Below, one piece after another: positions 23,194-32,720 of a stretch of DNA of 64,000 nucleotides. A program made the translations under genes and the position numbers. Numbering within the stretch: the first letter of the stretch is position 1; each line of letters begins with the position of its first letter. The notes beneath the pieces are model-generated. The model worked only from the letters and a program-made list of their open reading frames with translations, did no database searches and was not told the DNA's origin. The stretch covers positions 992,001 through 1,056,000 of the forward strand of contig NZ_JANHAU010000002.1 of the NCBI RefSeq assembly GCF_024464185.1, written 5' to 3'. The DNA is from Haloarchaeobius salinus. GTDB lineage: Archaea > Halobacteriota > Halobacteria > Halobacteriales > Natrialbaceae.

Positions 23194-23793
23194 ATGGCGT
23201 TCACCCGGCGGAAGTTCCTGCAATCGACAGCACTCTCCTCCATCGGTCTGACTGCTGGCTGTTCCGCACTCGATGGGTCGGGCGGGAGCCCGGAGTTCGA
23301 ACTGGTCGAAACCCTCCAGACCGACGCTCGTGCGATCTCTCTCGCTAATCCGAGTCGGGGGCGGTTCACGTTCACCGTCCAGAATGCGGGGACCGATGGA
23401 GACATCACGGTGGCGCTCTTCTGGCAGCTGAGTGAGGGTGCGACCGAACCGGAGACCGTCGATCACGTCTCGCTCACCGGTTCCGGATTCACGAGGGAGA
23501 GAGAACGACAGCTCTTCTTCGAGGCCGGGGAGCGGCGGACCATCGAGATGAACGCGTCTCTCCCGGAGGATGCCGTCGGCTACTACTTTATCGCCCAGGC
23601 CTCCACCTATGGAGCGAACGTCAGAAACGATGGAAGTGGCGGTCAGGCCGAGTTGAGGATGGATTACACCGCCAATCAGGGGATCGGAGCCTCTGAAACA
23701 GTAACTGCGTATATCGGGGCGGACTCGACGGAGAGGGTACTGTTCGATGTCATGGCGAGACCGGGGACGAACTGGGAGATAGAGGTGGTGTAA
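23194..23793 (+). CDS. Tat-exported lipoprotein of unknown function
   Basis: A 199-residue protein. It begins MAFTRRKFLQSTALSS and has a twin-arginine (Arg5-Arg6), a hydrophobic stretch and a lipobox ending in Cys23 (TAGC), so it is exported folded and anchored by a lipid. The mature part is beta-rich (GRFTFTVQNAGTDGDITVALFW) like a CARDB or immunoglobulin-like domain. The ATG at 23194 is chosen because it sets the Tat signal at the N-terminus. Function unknown; it stands alone between the island and the aIF1A gene. Confidence 0.75.
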   Translation: MAFTRRKFLQSTALSSIGLTAGCSALDGSGGSPEFELVETLQTDARAISLANPSRGRFTFTVQNAGTDGDITVALFWQLSEGATEPETVDHVSLTGSGFTRERERQLFFEAGERRTIEMNASLPEDAVGYYFIAQASTYGANVRNDGSGGQAELRMDYTANQGIGASETVTAYIGADSTERVLFDVMARPGTNWEIEVV

Positions 23794-23934
23794 GCCGTGA
23801 CCGTGAGTCTGGTCGGTACGGTAGCTCACTGAATCGCTCGCGACGTTCCTGTCTCGCTTCTCGCCTGTGACAGCGTCGTCACTCGCTGGTGCCGGAAGAC
23901 GGTCAGAAATCGCTACGTCGGACTGCGGCGGGGT

Positions 23935-24219
23935 CTACTGGATGTGCCCTTCGCGGCGGAGCTGGTCTGCGTCCTGGCTGGTGTAGCGCCACTCGATGTT
24001 GGCCTTCTCGTCCTGCCAGGACCACGGCTCGACGAGGACGACGTCGTCCACTTCGATCCAGTTCCGGTACTTCATTCGGCCGGGAATGCGGCCGAGTCGT
24101 GTCTCGCCGTCCTGGCAGTGGACGCGCACGTGGTTGCCACCGAGGTGCTCGGTCACTGTCGCGAACAGCTCGTCGTCGTTGGGCATCCGCAGGTTTCGCC
24201 GCTCTTCGTGTTCACTCAC
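23935..24219 (-). CDS. eif1A: Translation initiation factor aIF1A
   Basis: A 94-residue OB-fold protein starting at GTG 24219. It has the family's signature N-terminus ([29 protein letters not shown]) and [20 protein letters not shown], then EKANIEWRY. aIF1A binds the A site of the small ribosomal subunit and helps start-codon selection. The length is normal for haloarchaea. It is a core gene and marks the left limit of the core genome here. Confidence 0.97.
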   Translation of the reverse strand: MSEHEERRNLRMPNDDELFATVTEHLGGNHVRVHCQDGETRLGRIPGRMKYRNWIEVDDVVLVEPWSWQDEKANIEWRYTSQDADQLRREGHIQ

Positions 24220-24333
24220 ATCTCCACTACGTCGGACCGACGGTTAAATCCTCCGAGAGACGGAGGCGCATCCGTGGCGAACGTCGCGACGGTCTCGCCG
24301 ACCCCGAGCTGGTGCCCGCGACGACGACTCCCT

Positions 24334-25347
24334 TCACGGCGATGGCTCCACGGCGGCTCGGGCCGCGAGCAGTTCGTCGACGAGTCCGGTCACGGTCTCC
24401 CGGACCGTCGCCATCGACACACCCTCGCGGGCTGCTATCGCGAGTGCGCCGCCCATCCCGACGCCCTCCTTCGCCTCGCCCGCGACGTAGGCGTTCGTCG
24501 CGGGGTGGTCCCGTTCGTCGAACTCGGGGTCGGTCGCACGCAGCGTCAGGTCGAGGTCGTCGGCGAGGTCGGAGAGGGCCGCGCTGTCGTCGTCGGCGAC
24601 GAACGACGTGGTCTCGAGCGACAGCGGCGCATCGACGCCGGCGTGCCGGGCGAGCGCCGCCGCGGCGGCGAGCTGGGTCCCGCCGGCGAGTCTGACCGTG
24701 GTTCCGGTCTCTGTCGCCCCCGTGACGAGGCCGGCGACGACCGCGAGGACCGGGTCGCCGACGTGTCGCACCGCCCGGACGGGTTCACCGGCGGCGTCGC
24801 CGGCCTGGAGGTCGCTCGCCGAGAGCGCCTCCTCGACGACGCGGCGCTTGCGGGCCATCGGGTTCTCCGGAAGCGAGGAGGAGACGGCCGGTCGCTCGCC
24901 CAGCGCGGTCAGCACGCCCAGTGCGGTCGTCGTCCCGCCGGGGATGGTCTCCGCGATGGCGAGTTCGTCGTCGTGCAGTCCCGCGGCGAAGGCACGAGCC
25001 CGGTCGAACAGCGCATCGGCGTCCGGGACGGGCTCGGCGGTCCGGATGTCGTCGCCGGGCTCGCTCCCGAGGGGGACGGTCGGTGCGCCCGTCGGCCGTG
25101 CCAGCCCGGCGTCCACGGCGGTCACGTCGAAGCCGACGTGCTCGCGGACGGCACGGGTGACGACCGCGGGCGTCGGACAGCCCGTCGGGCTGACGGGGAC
25201 GACCGGCGACCGGGTCGGCTCGCCGTAGTGCAGGATCTCCAGGTCGGCGCTCGGTGTGTGACGGAGGGCGTCCGCGTCGGCCCCGGCGGCGCTGATACCG
25301 TCGATGGCCGCCGTCCGCGTCGAGCCTGCGACGACGACGAGCCTCAC
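24334..25347 (-). CDS. cobT: CobT-like phosphoribosyltransferase (archaeal TIGR00303/UPF0284)
   Basis: A 337-residue protein starting at GTG 25347. It has the glycine-rich segments [35 protein letters not shown] and [15 protein letters not shown] of the archaeal CobT family. The family is assigned to transfer of phosphoribose from nicotinate mononucleotide to the lower-ligand base, as part of cobalamin assembly. Length fits the family. It follows the divergent-strand order with aIF1A but is 114 bases apart, so it is probably a separate unit. Confidence 0.9.
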   Translation of the reverse strand: MRLVVVAGSTRTAAIDGISAAGADADALRHTPSADLEILHYGEPTRSPVVPVSPTGCPTPAVVTRAVREHVGFDVTAVDAGLARPTGAPTVPLGSEPGDDIRTAEPVPDADALFDRARAFAAGLHDDELAIAETIPGGTTTALGVLTALGERPAVSSSLPENPMARKRRVVEEALSASDLQAGDAAGEPVRAVRHVGDPVLAVVAGLVTGATETGTTVRLAGGTQLAAAAALARHAGVDAPLSLETTSFVADDDSAALSDLADDLDLTLRATDPEFDERDHPATNAYVAGEAKEGVGMGGALAIAAREGVSMATVRETVTGLVDELLAARAAVEPSP

Positions 25348-25491
25348 GCACCGATCACCCGCCGTGTCGGGTCGTCGCCTCCGCAGATCAGCGCCCGTGT
25401 TGCTCGAAACATAACGACGTCGTATCTAGCACAACTGCACTTTAATGAGTCGGTCGCGGGCACGGGCCGGGACGTACGCACAGTCCGTGCC

Positions 25492-26832
25492 TCAGTCGTC
25501 GCCCGGGTCGATGCCGAGCTCCTGGTTCACGAGGTCGACGGCGTTCCGGACCGCACCGACCGAGGAGAGGTAGCCGCCGCCGACGGTCGCCTTCAGCGCC
25601 AGGGCGGCCTTGCCGTCGAACACGGTCGGTCCGACCTGCGCGACCGCGCCGTCGCCGACCGAGACGAGCCAGCCCGGCGACTCGAAGTCGAACCGGTCGA
25701 GCCGGGGGTCGAAGTCGCCGGGCTCGCCGTCGCGCAGGTGCTCGACGAGCCGGTCGACGTTCGTCGCGGCGACGCGGGCGGCACGGATCGCCGACTGGGA
25801 ACTCGCGGGCACCGCCTCGCCGTCGTCGTCGACCATACGGGCGGCGTCACCGACGGCGAACGTCGTCCGGTCGAGCGAGAGCGTGCTCCGGACGACGGGG
25901 CGCTCGCCGTCCATCGCGTCCGGCCCCCGGATGCCGCCGGTCCAGATGAACTGGTCGTACTCGATGGTCGTGCCGTCCGCGAGGTGGACCGCGTCCGCGG
26001 TCGCGCGCTCGACGGTCGCGCCGGTCCGCACGTCGACGCCGCGCTCGACCAGCTGGTCGTGGACCGCACGCTGGAACCGCTCGGGGAAGTTCGGCGCGAC
26101 GCTGTCGAACTGTTCGAGCAGCGTCACGGTCACGCCCCCCTCGGGGAGCGTATCGAACTCGCCGAAGTCGTCGAACTCTCCGAAGTCGTCGAACGCCGAA
26201 TCGAACTCGTCGTCGCCCGGCTCCGTCGTCGGCTCGGCGGCCTCGTCGGTCGGTGGCTCGGCGTCGGCCTCGTCGAGCGAGATGCGGACCTCCTCCTGTT
26301 CGGCGGCCTCTGCCTCGGCGTTCGCCTCGCGGTCGTCCGCGGCGACCTGGGCGAGCTCCCCGGCGACCTGCACGCCGGAGAGGCCCGCGCCGCCGACGAC
26401 GACGTGGCCCTCGGTCTCGCGCACGGCGTCGAACTCCTCGCGGATGCGGTGGGCGTGCTCGAGCCGTTTCAGTGGCGTCGCGTGCTCCTCGACGCCCGGC
26501 AGGTCGTAGAACGCGGTCTCCGCGCCGAGACAGACCGCGGCCACGTCGTAGTGCATCGTCGTGCCGTCGGCGAAGCTGACGACGCGGTCCTCTCGGTCGA
26601 CACCGGTCACGCGACGCTCGCGCACCTCGGCACGGTCCACGAGGTCGGTCAGCGGGATGGTGATGACGTCGGCGAGGGAGGGCTGGCGGACGACCCGGTG
26701 GAGCTCGTGCTGGACGAGGTGGACGCCCGTGTCGTCGACGAGGACGAGTTCCACGTCCTCCGGGAGCCGCTTCTCGAGTTTCTTGGTGAGTGTGACTCCG
26801 GCGTATCCGGCACCGAGTACGGCGACTCGCAT
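25492..26832 (-). CDS. NDH-2-like FAD-dependent pyridine nucleotide oxidoreductase
   Basis: A 446-residue flavoprotein; the real start is the ATG at 26832 (MRVAVLGAGYAGVTLTKKL), which puts the FAD-binding GxGxxG at the N-terminus. A second dinucleotide site is seen in GHVVVGGAGLSGVQVAGEL. A late FAD-contact motif is seen in TTFAVGDAARMVD. Type II NADH dehydrogenases pass electrons from NADH to menaquinone without pumping. Between the second site and the strand GGVTVTLLEQ lies an acidic insertion of about 60 residues (SLDEADAEPPTDE.. and DDFGEF repeats), unusual for the family. It is divergent from pssA. Confidence 0.88.
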   Translation of the reverse strand: MRVAVLGAGYAGVTLTKKLEKRLPEDVELVLVDDTGVHLVQHELHRVVRQPSLADVITIPLTDLVDRAEVRERRVTGVDREDRVVSFADGTTMHYDVAAVCLGAETAFYDLPGVEEHATPLKRLEHAHRIREEFDAVRETEGHVVVGGAGLSGVQVAGELAQVAADDREANAEAEAAEQEEVRISLDEADAEPPTDEAAEPTTEPGDDEFDSAFDDFGEFDDFGEFDTLPEGGVTVTLLEQFDSVAPNFPERFQRAVHDQLVERGVDVRTGATVERATADAVHLADGTTIEYDQFIWTGGIRGPDAMDGERPVVRSTLSLDRTTFAVGDAARMVDDDGEAVPASSQSAIRAARVAATNVDRLVEHLRDGEPGDFDPRLDRFDFESPGWLVSVGDGAVAQVGPTVFDGKAALALKATVGGGYLSSVGAVRNAVDLVNQELGIDPGDD

Positions 26833-26943
26833 GGGTCCCACTTGGGTCCGGGGCTCCTTAGCCGGCCGGGTCGGTGAACCGGCCACCATCGGCGGCCCGC
26901 CGAGACCGAAAGAGCGTAAAACGGGGACGGCGAACCGGTGGGT

Positions 26944-27663
26944 ATGCTCCCCCGGTTCGTCGGCCGGCTCGGCCCCGCCGACGCGGTGACCACGGCCAAC
27001 GCCGCACTCGGGTTCGTCGCCGTCGTCGTCGCCTTCAGCGACGTCGAGCTCGCCGCACGGCTCGTGCTGCTCGGGGCCATCGCCGACGGTCTGGACGGCG
27101 TCGTCGCGCGCTACGCCGGCGGCTCGCAGGTCGGCCCGTACCTCGACTCTCTGGCCGACGTGGCGACGTTCTGCGTCGCCCCCGCCGTGCTCGTCTACGC
27201 GACTGTCGACGCCGCGTGGCCCGTCTCCTTCGACCCGCTCACCGCGAAGACCGTCGCGACGGCGGTCCTCCCGGCGCTGTTCGTCGCGATGGGTGTCGTC
27301 AGGCTCGGGATGTACACCGCCTACGACGCGGGCGACGAGTACACCGAGGGCGTGCCGACGACACTCGCCGCGACCATCATCGGGTCGACGGTGCTCTGTG
27401 GCGTCCACGACCCGACGGTACTGCTCGTCGGCACCGCCGCGTTCGTCTACCTGATGGTCTCGACCATCCGCTATCCCGACCTGCTCGCCCGCGACGCGCT
27501 GCTGATGGGCGTCGTCCACGCGCTCGCCGTGCTCATCCCGTACCAGTTCGGGCGTACGTTCCCGTGGGCGCTGCTCACGCTCGGGCTCGCCTATCTGGTG
27601 GCCGGTCCCCTGTTCTACTGGCGCGGCGGGTGGGTCACGACGAAATTGTATGGAAACGCTTAG
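26944..27663 (+). CDS. pssA: Archaetidylserine synthase (CDP-alcohol phosphatidyltransferase)
   Basis: A 239-residue membrane enzyme; the ATG at 26944 is preferred to a GTG two codons upstream. The catalytic CDP-alcohol motif D-G-x2-A-R-x8-G-x3-D-x3-D is visible in DGLDGVVARYAGGSQVGPYL plus DSLAD. About seven membrane helices follow. It joins serine to CDP-archaeol. In haloarchaea PssA takes part in the PGF-CTERM/archaeosortase sorting of surface proteins by making phosphatidylethanolamine-type lipid precursors. Divergent from the NDH-2-like gene. Confidence 0.92.
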   Translation: MLPRFVGRLGPADAVTTANAALGFVAVVVAFSDVELAARLVLLGAIADGLDGVVARYAGGSQVGPYLDSLADVATFCVAPAVLVYATVDAAWPVSFDPLTAKTVATAVLPALFVAMGVVRLGMYTAYDAGDEYTEGVPTTLAATIIGSTVLCGVHDPTVLLVGTAAFVYLMVSTIRYPDLLARDALLMGVVHALAVLIPYQFGRTFPWALLTLGLAYLVAGPLFYWRGGWVTTKLYGNA

Positions 27664-27717
27664 GGAGACGCTGGCCCGACAGTCGCGCATGAACGTGACG
27701 GTAACGGGTGGTACCCT

Positions 27718-28950
27718 ATGAGCGAGGACGAGGGCGACGCCGGCGACGAGAGCACCGAGGAGGTCGCTGTCGCGGACGTCGAGTCCCTGCGCGAGCGCCT
27801 CGACGCCATCAGCGAGGCCCTGGACGCCGCCGAGACGGAGGCCGACCTCGACGAGGTCGAGGCAGACATCGAGGCGCTCGAGGGCGACCTCGAGGCCGCC
27901 GAACTCCCCGAGCCGGAGGGCGAGGACGAGGAGCCGCCGGCCGAGGCGCTCGAGAGCGACCTCACCGACGCGCGAGACGACCTCGAGGAGCAGCGCGGCC
28001 CCTACGGCGAGGACGTCGTCGCGAACGTCGAGGAGGCGCAGTCCACGGTCGCCGACACCCGCTGGACCGAGGACGGCGAACCGGACGTCATCGACGCCGT
28101 GAACGATTTCCTCGGGACCGACCTGCTCGACGTCAGCGCGAGCGCCGACAGCGTCGAGGACGCCGAGACACTGCTCGAGGATGCCGCCGCGACCGTCGAG
28201 GCGATGGAACTCGATGCCGACGACGACGCCGACGACATCGCGAGCCTGCTCGAAGCCAGCGAGGAGCTGCTCGCCGGCCTCGAGGACGCCGAGGAGTGGG
28301 ACGACCTCTCCCAGCGGGAGATGCTCGACTACCACGGCTTCTACGACGTCCTCGACCACCGCAAGGACTACCCGCCGGAGTGGAACGCCATCAAGATCTT
28401 CGAGCGCGAGATGGACGCCGAGCGGATACTCGTCGGCCTCGAACTGTTCGAGTCCGACTTCATGGAGCGCCACTGCCTCGAGGCGCTCGAGAACTTCGGC
28501 CCCGAGGAGGCGCTCGACCCGATGCTGCAGCGCGCCCAGCGCCGCGACAAGAAGGCCATCAGCATCTTGGGCAAGATCGGCAGCGACGAGCCGGTCGAGA
28601 CCCTCGTCGAGTACGTCGACGCAGACTCCGACAAGGAGCTCCAGAAGGCGACCTTCCGCGCGCTCGGCGAGATCGGCAGCGAGGAGGCGACCCAGCCCAT
28701 CGCGAACAAGCTAGTCGCCGAGGACGCGATGACCCGTTCCCGGGCCGCCCGCGCGCTCGGCCTCATCGGCGACACCCGCGCCGTCGAGCCGCTCGCGGAC
28801 GTCCTCGAGAACGACGCGGACGACACCGTCCGCTCCAGTGCCGCGTGGGCACTGAACCGCATCGGCACCGAGGCCGCCCTCGACGCCGTCGCCGAGTACA
28901 CCGACGACCACTCCTTCCTCGTGCAGGAAGAGGCGAAGAAGGCGGTCTGA
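27718..28950 (+). CDS. HEAT-repeat protein with acidic coiled-coil N-terminus
   Basis: A 410-residue, extremely acidic protein. Residues 1-175 are low-complexity and helical (VADVESLRERLDAISEALDA.., AELPEPEGEDEEPPAEALES), probably a coiled coil. From about 225 to the end come HEAT-like repeats, with EIGSEEATQPIANKLVAEDA and LIGDTRAVEPLADVLENDAD as clear units of about 31 residues. HEAT/PBS-lyase repeat proteins serve as binding scaffolds. It starts 54 bases after pssA on the same strand. Partner unknown. Confidence 0.88.
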   Translation: MSEDEGDAGDESTEEVAVADVESLRERLDAISEALDAAETEADLDEVEADIEALEGDLEAAELPEPEGEDEEPPAEALESDLTDARDDLEEQRGPYGEDVVANVEEAQSTVADTRWTEDGEPDVIDAVNDFLGTDLLDVSASADSVEDAETLLEDAAATVEAMELDADDDADDIASLLEASEELLAGLEDAEEWDDLSQREMLDYHGFYDVLDHRKDYPPEWNAIKIFEREMDAERILVGLELFESDFMERHCLEALENFGPEEALDPMLQRAQRRDKKAISILGKIGSDEPVETLVEYVDADSDKELQKATFRALGEIGSEEATQPIANKLVAEDAMTRSRAARALGLIGDTRAVEPLADVLENDADDTVRSSAAWALNRIGTEAALDAVAEYTDDHSFLVQEEAKKAV

Positions 28951-28988
28951 ACTCGGACTTTTTGTAGGAAGGCGGGGCCAGACCCCGC

Positions 28989-30671
28989 GTGTCCGTCGTC
29001 CCTGCCGATGCCCTCGTCGCGATCGTCCTCCTGAGCCTGGCAGCGATGGCTGGCGTGGTCGTCGCCGATGCCGACGCGCCCACGGCCGGCGACCGGGATG
29101 CACTCTCCCCGCCCAACGAGACCACCGATGGGCCAGCGCTGGTCGCGGTGCTCCCGAACCCCGTCGCCGAGGGCGACGCCGGCGAGTACGTCGTCGCGTC
29201 GTTCCCCGACCCCACCGCTATCGGGAACTGGACGCTCGGCGACGACGACGGCACCGCGGCACTCCCGAACGTCACCGTCTCGGGTCGCGTCGCGTTCACC
29301 GCCACACCGGCCGCGCTCCCGCCCGACGCGAACGAGTCGGTCGACCGGGTCGTCCCGGTCGACGGCCTCCCGCGGCTCGCCAACGGCGGCGAGCGGGTCG
29401 TCCTCGCCCGGAACGGCTCGCGGGTCGCCGTGCTCGCCTACGCCGACGCACCGGAGGCGGAACGCTGGACCGGCGACGCGTGGGTCCCACGGGGTGCGAC
29501 CGACTTCGAACCCGGCCAGGGTGGCCCCGGCGAAGTTCGCGCCTTCGTCACGCCCGACACCGCGGTCCCGCTCGACGCCATCGCCGCCGCCGACGACCGC
29601 GTCCTGCTCGCGGGCTACACGTACACCTCGGACCGGGTGACCGACGCGCTCGTCGCAGCGGCCGACCGCGGCGTGACGGTCCGTGTGCTCGTCGACGACG
29701 CGCCCGTCGGTGGCCTCTCCGCCCGGGAGGTCGCCGCACTCGACCGCCTGCAGGAGGGCGGCGTCTCGGTCCGGGTGCTCGGTGGTGAGGCCGCCCGCTA
29801 CGACTACCACCACGCGAAGTACCTCGTCGCCGACGACCGGGCGCTCGTGCTCACCGAGAACTGGAAGCCCTCCGGCACCGGCGGCCACGCGAACCGGGGC
29901 TGGGGCGTCGTGCTGAACGGCACCGAGCCGGTCGGTGCGCTGAACCGGACGTTCAACGCGGACTGGACGGCACACGACGCCGAACCCTGGCTCGACAATC
30001 GGGAGTCGGTCGACCCGGTGCTCCGCGAGCCGGCTGGTGGGTCGTACCCGACGCGCTTCGAGCCCGCGACGGTGCCGGTCGAGTCGACGACCGTCCTCGT
30101 CGCGCCGGACAACGCCGAGGAGTCACTGGTCTCGCTGGTCGCCGGCGCGGAGTCGTCGGTCCGCGTCGAGCAGATGAGCGTCGGCGGGGTCGACACGCCG
30201 CTCGTGCAGGCGGCCATCGCGGCCGCGCGGAACGGCACACGGGTCAGGATCCTCCTGAGCAGCGCGTGGTACGCCGAGGACGAGAACGGCCGCGTCGTGG
30301 AGCGACTGAACGCCATCGCCGAGCGGGAGGGACTCGAGATGGAGGCCCGACTCGTCGACCCCGCCGGTCGGTTCGGGAAGCTGCACGCGAAGGGCGTCGT
30401 CGTCGACGAGCGCCACGTCGTCGTCGGCAGCGTGAACTGGAACCGGAACTCGTTGCGGGACAACCGCGAGGTCGCGGTCGTGCTGACGGGCGACGGGGCC
30501 GGGCGGTACTACGCCGATGCCTTCGACGCGGACTGGCGCGGCGGCGCTGGTGGTGGGGAGAACGTGGAACCGCGGCTGCTCTGGGTCGCCGCGATCGCGG
30601 CCGCCGCGCTCGCGGTGCTGGTCTGTTGGCGACGGGTCCAGTTCGAGTACGAGGGCGAGCTACAGGGGTGA
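28989..30671 (+). CDS. Membrane-anchored phospholipase D-like protein
   Basis: A 560-residue protein starting at GTG 28989, 38 bases after the HEAT-repeat gene. It has an N-terminal hydrophobic segment (ALVAIVLLSLAAMAGVVVA), probably a signal peptide. A beta-rich region (50-175) follows that recalls lamin-tail domains. Then come two HxK motifs of PLD-family enzymes (HHAKYLVADD near residue 274 and LHAKGVVVDE near 465), each followed by an Asn-Trp segment (TENWKP, SVNWN). A C-terminal helix (LLWVAAIAAAALAVLVCW) and short basic tail anchor it. The catalytic part would therefore face outward. It is likely a nuclease or phosphodiesterase; the substrate is unknown. Confidence 0.88.
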   Translation: MSVVPADALVAIVLLSLAAMAGVVVADADAPTAGDRDALSPPNETTDGPALVAVLPNPVAEGDAGEYVVASFPDPTAIGNWTLGDDDGTAALPNVTVSGRVAFTATPAALPPDANESVDRVVPVDGLPRLANGGERVVLARNGSRVAVLAYADAPEAERWTGDAWVPRGATDFEPGQGGPGEVRAFVTPDTAVPLDAIAAADDRVLLAGYTYTSDRVTDALVAAADRGVTVRVLVDDAPVGGLSAREVAALDRLQEGGVSVRVLGGEAARYDYHHAKYLVADDRALVLTENWKPSGTGGHANRGWGVVLNGTEPVGALNRTFNADWTAHDAEPWLDNRESVDPVLREPAGGSYPTRFEPATVPVESTTVLVAPDNAEESLVSLVAGAESSVRVEQMSVGGVDTPLVQAAIAAARNGTRVRILLSSAWYAEDENGRVVERLNAIAEREGLEMEARLVDPAGRFGKLHAKGVVVDERHVVVGSVNWNRNSLRDNREVAVVLTGDGAGRYYADAFDADWRGGAGGGENVEPRLLWVAAIAAAALAVLVCWRRVQFEYEGELQG

Positions 30672-30701
30672 GGCCTGCAAAAAGACCGCGAGAAGTGGGC
30701 G

Positions 30702-32606
30702 TTACTCGGTGAGCGGCGAGGCGCTGCTGAGGTCCTCGTCGAGGTCGGCCTCGGCCATCTTCTCGACGAGCGCGTCGATGACCTCCTCCCGCCGGCCCTT
30801 CACGAACTTGATGGAGCCGACGACGAGGTGGCCGCCGCCGGAGACGCCGCCGCCGACGATCTCCTCGTCGAGCTCGGTGACCATCTGCGGGATGTCGAGG
30901 CGGACGCCGTCCGAGCGGAGGACGGCGAAGTCCGGGCCGTACCCGATGGTGATGACGGGGTCGCCCGTCTCCTCGACCTTCCGGTCGTGGATCTCGCCGG
31001 TGGTCTTGCCGGGCGCGGGGTAGGTGAACCGGTGGGCGTGGTTCTCCACGTCGATGGTGTAGAGGTGCGCGTCGTTGTCGAGGGACTCGTGCTCGACGTG
31101 GGACAGCGCGGCGTCGAGCTGGTCGTCGACGGCCTCCTCGGCGCGGGTGGAGAGCACGTCGACGAGCCGGCGGTGCCGGTCCTCGTCGTCGACGCCGATG
31201 TTGAGCACGTCGTCGATGAGGTGGCGGCCGGAGTCGTAGCGGAGCCAGTGCGCGCCGTAGTCCAGCGCCTCGCTGATGGCCTGCAGGTCGTCCTCGTCGT
31301 AGCCCTCGTCGGCGGCGAGTGCGAGGTAGTCGCTCATGGCCTCGGCCTTCGAGCGGTCCGAGAGGCCGGCGACGGCGGGCACGTGGCGCAGGTCGTCGGT
31401 GAGGTCCGGGTAGATCATCCGGGCCAGCTCGACGCACATCATGCCCGTCGTGATGCGGTAGTCCTCGTCGTACAGGTAGGGGTTGACGTGGGCGTCGAGC
31501 AGCGGGTCGACCGCCTCCGGGTCGGGGTGGTGGTGGTCGAGCGCGACGATGGGGATGTCGTAGTGGGCCAGCGTCTCGTAGGCGGGCACGTCCTCCTCGG
31601 TCGAGCCGTTGTCGAGCATGAGGACGAGCGGGAGCTTCTGGCCGTGCTTGGCGCGGTCCTCCAGCGCGAAGTTGAGGTCGCGGGTGGCGTCCTCCATCTC
31701 GTAGAAGGGGGCCTTGCTCGGGAGGCGCTTGAACAGGTGTCGCGGTGCGCTCGGGTCCTGATGGACCTCGGCGATGAAGCCCTCGATCGCGCGCTGGACC
31801 GGAACCGAGGCGCACATCCCGTCGCCGTCGGCGTGGTGTCGGACGCGGATGGGCCGTCCCTCGATGACCGTCTCGCGGAGCAGTCGGGCGACCTCGCGGA
31901 TGTCGTCGCGGAGCTTCTCGAACGCCTCCCACTCGACGAGGGGCTCGACGTCGTGGGGTTCGGCCCACTCGGCGGTCGCGGCGTCGATGCGCTCGCGCAC
32001 GTCGGTCGCCTCGTCGTCCTCGATGGCGGTGAGCGACCCCACCTCGAGCTGGACCGACTCCTCACGGGTCTCGACGACGCCGGTCACGCGCACCACGTCG
32101 TCGACGGCGACCTCGGGATAGGCGCGGACGCCTGCGGCCTCGAACGCGGCCGCCGGGACGACGCCGTGTTCGTCTCGGACCTGGAAGATGGTCGGGCCGC
32201 CGGTCTGCTTGATCTGTGTGACGATGCCCTCGACGTGGACCTGCTCGCCGAGGTTGGTGTCGAGCGCGGTCGTCGCGGTCGGACGGTAGTCGTGGTCGAC
32301 GGCCTCGACGCGGTAGTCCGCGAGATCGACGGGCGCGAAGGAGATGTCGCCGTCGTCGCGGACGTTGTCGACCTCGACGACCAGTTCGTCGTCGACGGCG
32401 AACGTGCCGTCGAGGGTCGATTCGTGGACGAGACCCGAGACAGCGTCGGAGAGGTCGACGAAGATACCGTACTCGACGATGCCGTTGACGGTGGCGAGGT
32501 AGGGCGTGTCGGACTCGATGTCTTCGACCGTGCAGTCGGGTGCGAGGTCGTAGACGACCGGCACGTCCCCGTCGCCAGCGTCGTCGCCGACGGAGTCGGT
32601 TGTCAT
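30702..32606 (-). CDS. RecJ-like DHH nuclease with S1 and OB domains
   Basis: A 634-residue protein; the true start is the ATG at 32606 (MTTDSVGDDAG..), as the upstream frame to 33164 is a shadow. Residues 30-95 are S1-like (YLATVNGIVEYGIFVDLSDAVSGLVHE), 115-195 OB-fold-like (VHVEGIVTQIKQTGGPTIFQV). A DHH domain follows, with RHHADGDGMCAS, VLMLDNGS and VALDHHHPD. The DHHA1 end reads VGGGVSGGGHLVVGSIKF. Archaeal RecJ-like proteins are manganese-dependent exonucleases linked to the replication machinery or to RNA decay. The S1 plus OB arrangement is typical of haloarchaeal members. It is divergent from the JAMM gene. Confidence 0.9.
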   Translation of the reverse strand: MTTDSVGDDAGDGDVPVVYDLAPDCTVEDIESDTPYLATVNGIVEYGIFVDLSDAVSGLVHESTLDGTFAVDDELVVEVDNVRDDGDISFAPVDLADYRVEAVDHDYRPTATTALDTNLGEQVHVEGIVTQIKQTGGPTIFQVRDEHGVVPAAAFEAAGVRAYPEVAVDDVVRVTGVVETREESVQLEVGSLTAIEDDEATDVRERIDAATAEWAEPHDVEPLVEWEAFEKLRDDIREVARLLRETVIEGRPIRVRHHADGDGMCASVPVQRAIEGFIAEVHQDPSAPRHLFKRLPSKAPFYEMEDATRDLNFALEDRAKHGQKLPLVLMLDNGSTEEDVPAYETLAHYDIPIVALDHHHPDPEAVDPLLDAHVNPYLYDEDYRITTGMMCVELARMIYPDLTDDLRHVPAVAGLSDRSKAEAMSDYLALAADEGYDEDDLQAISEALDYGAHWLRYDSGRHLIDDVLNIGVDDEDRHRRLVDVLSTRAEEAVDDQLDAALSHVEHESLDNDAHLYTIDVENHAHRFTYPAPGKTTGEIHDRKVEETGDPVITIGYGPDFAVLRSDGVRLDIPQMVTELDEEIVGGGVSGGGHLVVGSIKFVKGRREEVIDALVEKMAEADLDEDLSSASPLTE

Positions 32607-32720
32607 GTTGGGCAAGAGTTCGAAACGACCGCGTATAACCCTTGTCAAGACGAACGCACGCGCCGACCAGTGAACGTTGCTTTCGGAACGTTTAGCACCG
32701 GCGAGGCGTGAGGGGAGGAC

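Noticed and set aside
23944-26877. 977-codon plus-strand open frame
   Set aside because: Opposite to aIF1A, CobT and the NDH-2-like gene, which are clearly real; composition is Val/Arg/Gly-rich shadow.
25492-28473. 993-codon open frame covering the NDH-2-like gene and its upstream region
   Set aside because: Only the part from ATG 26832 is protein-like; the extension lies opposite pssA and the HEAT-repeat gene and is a GC-rich shadow.
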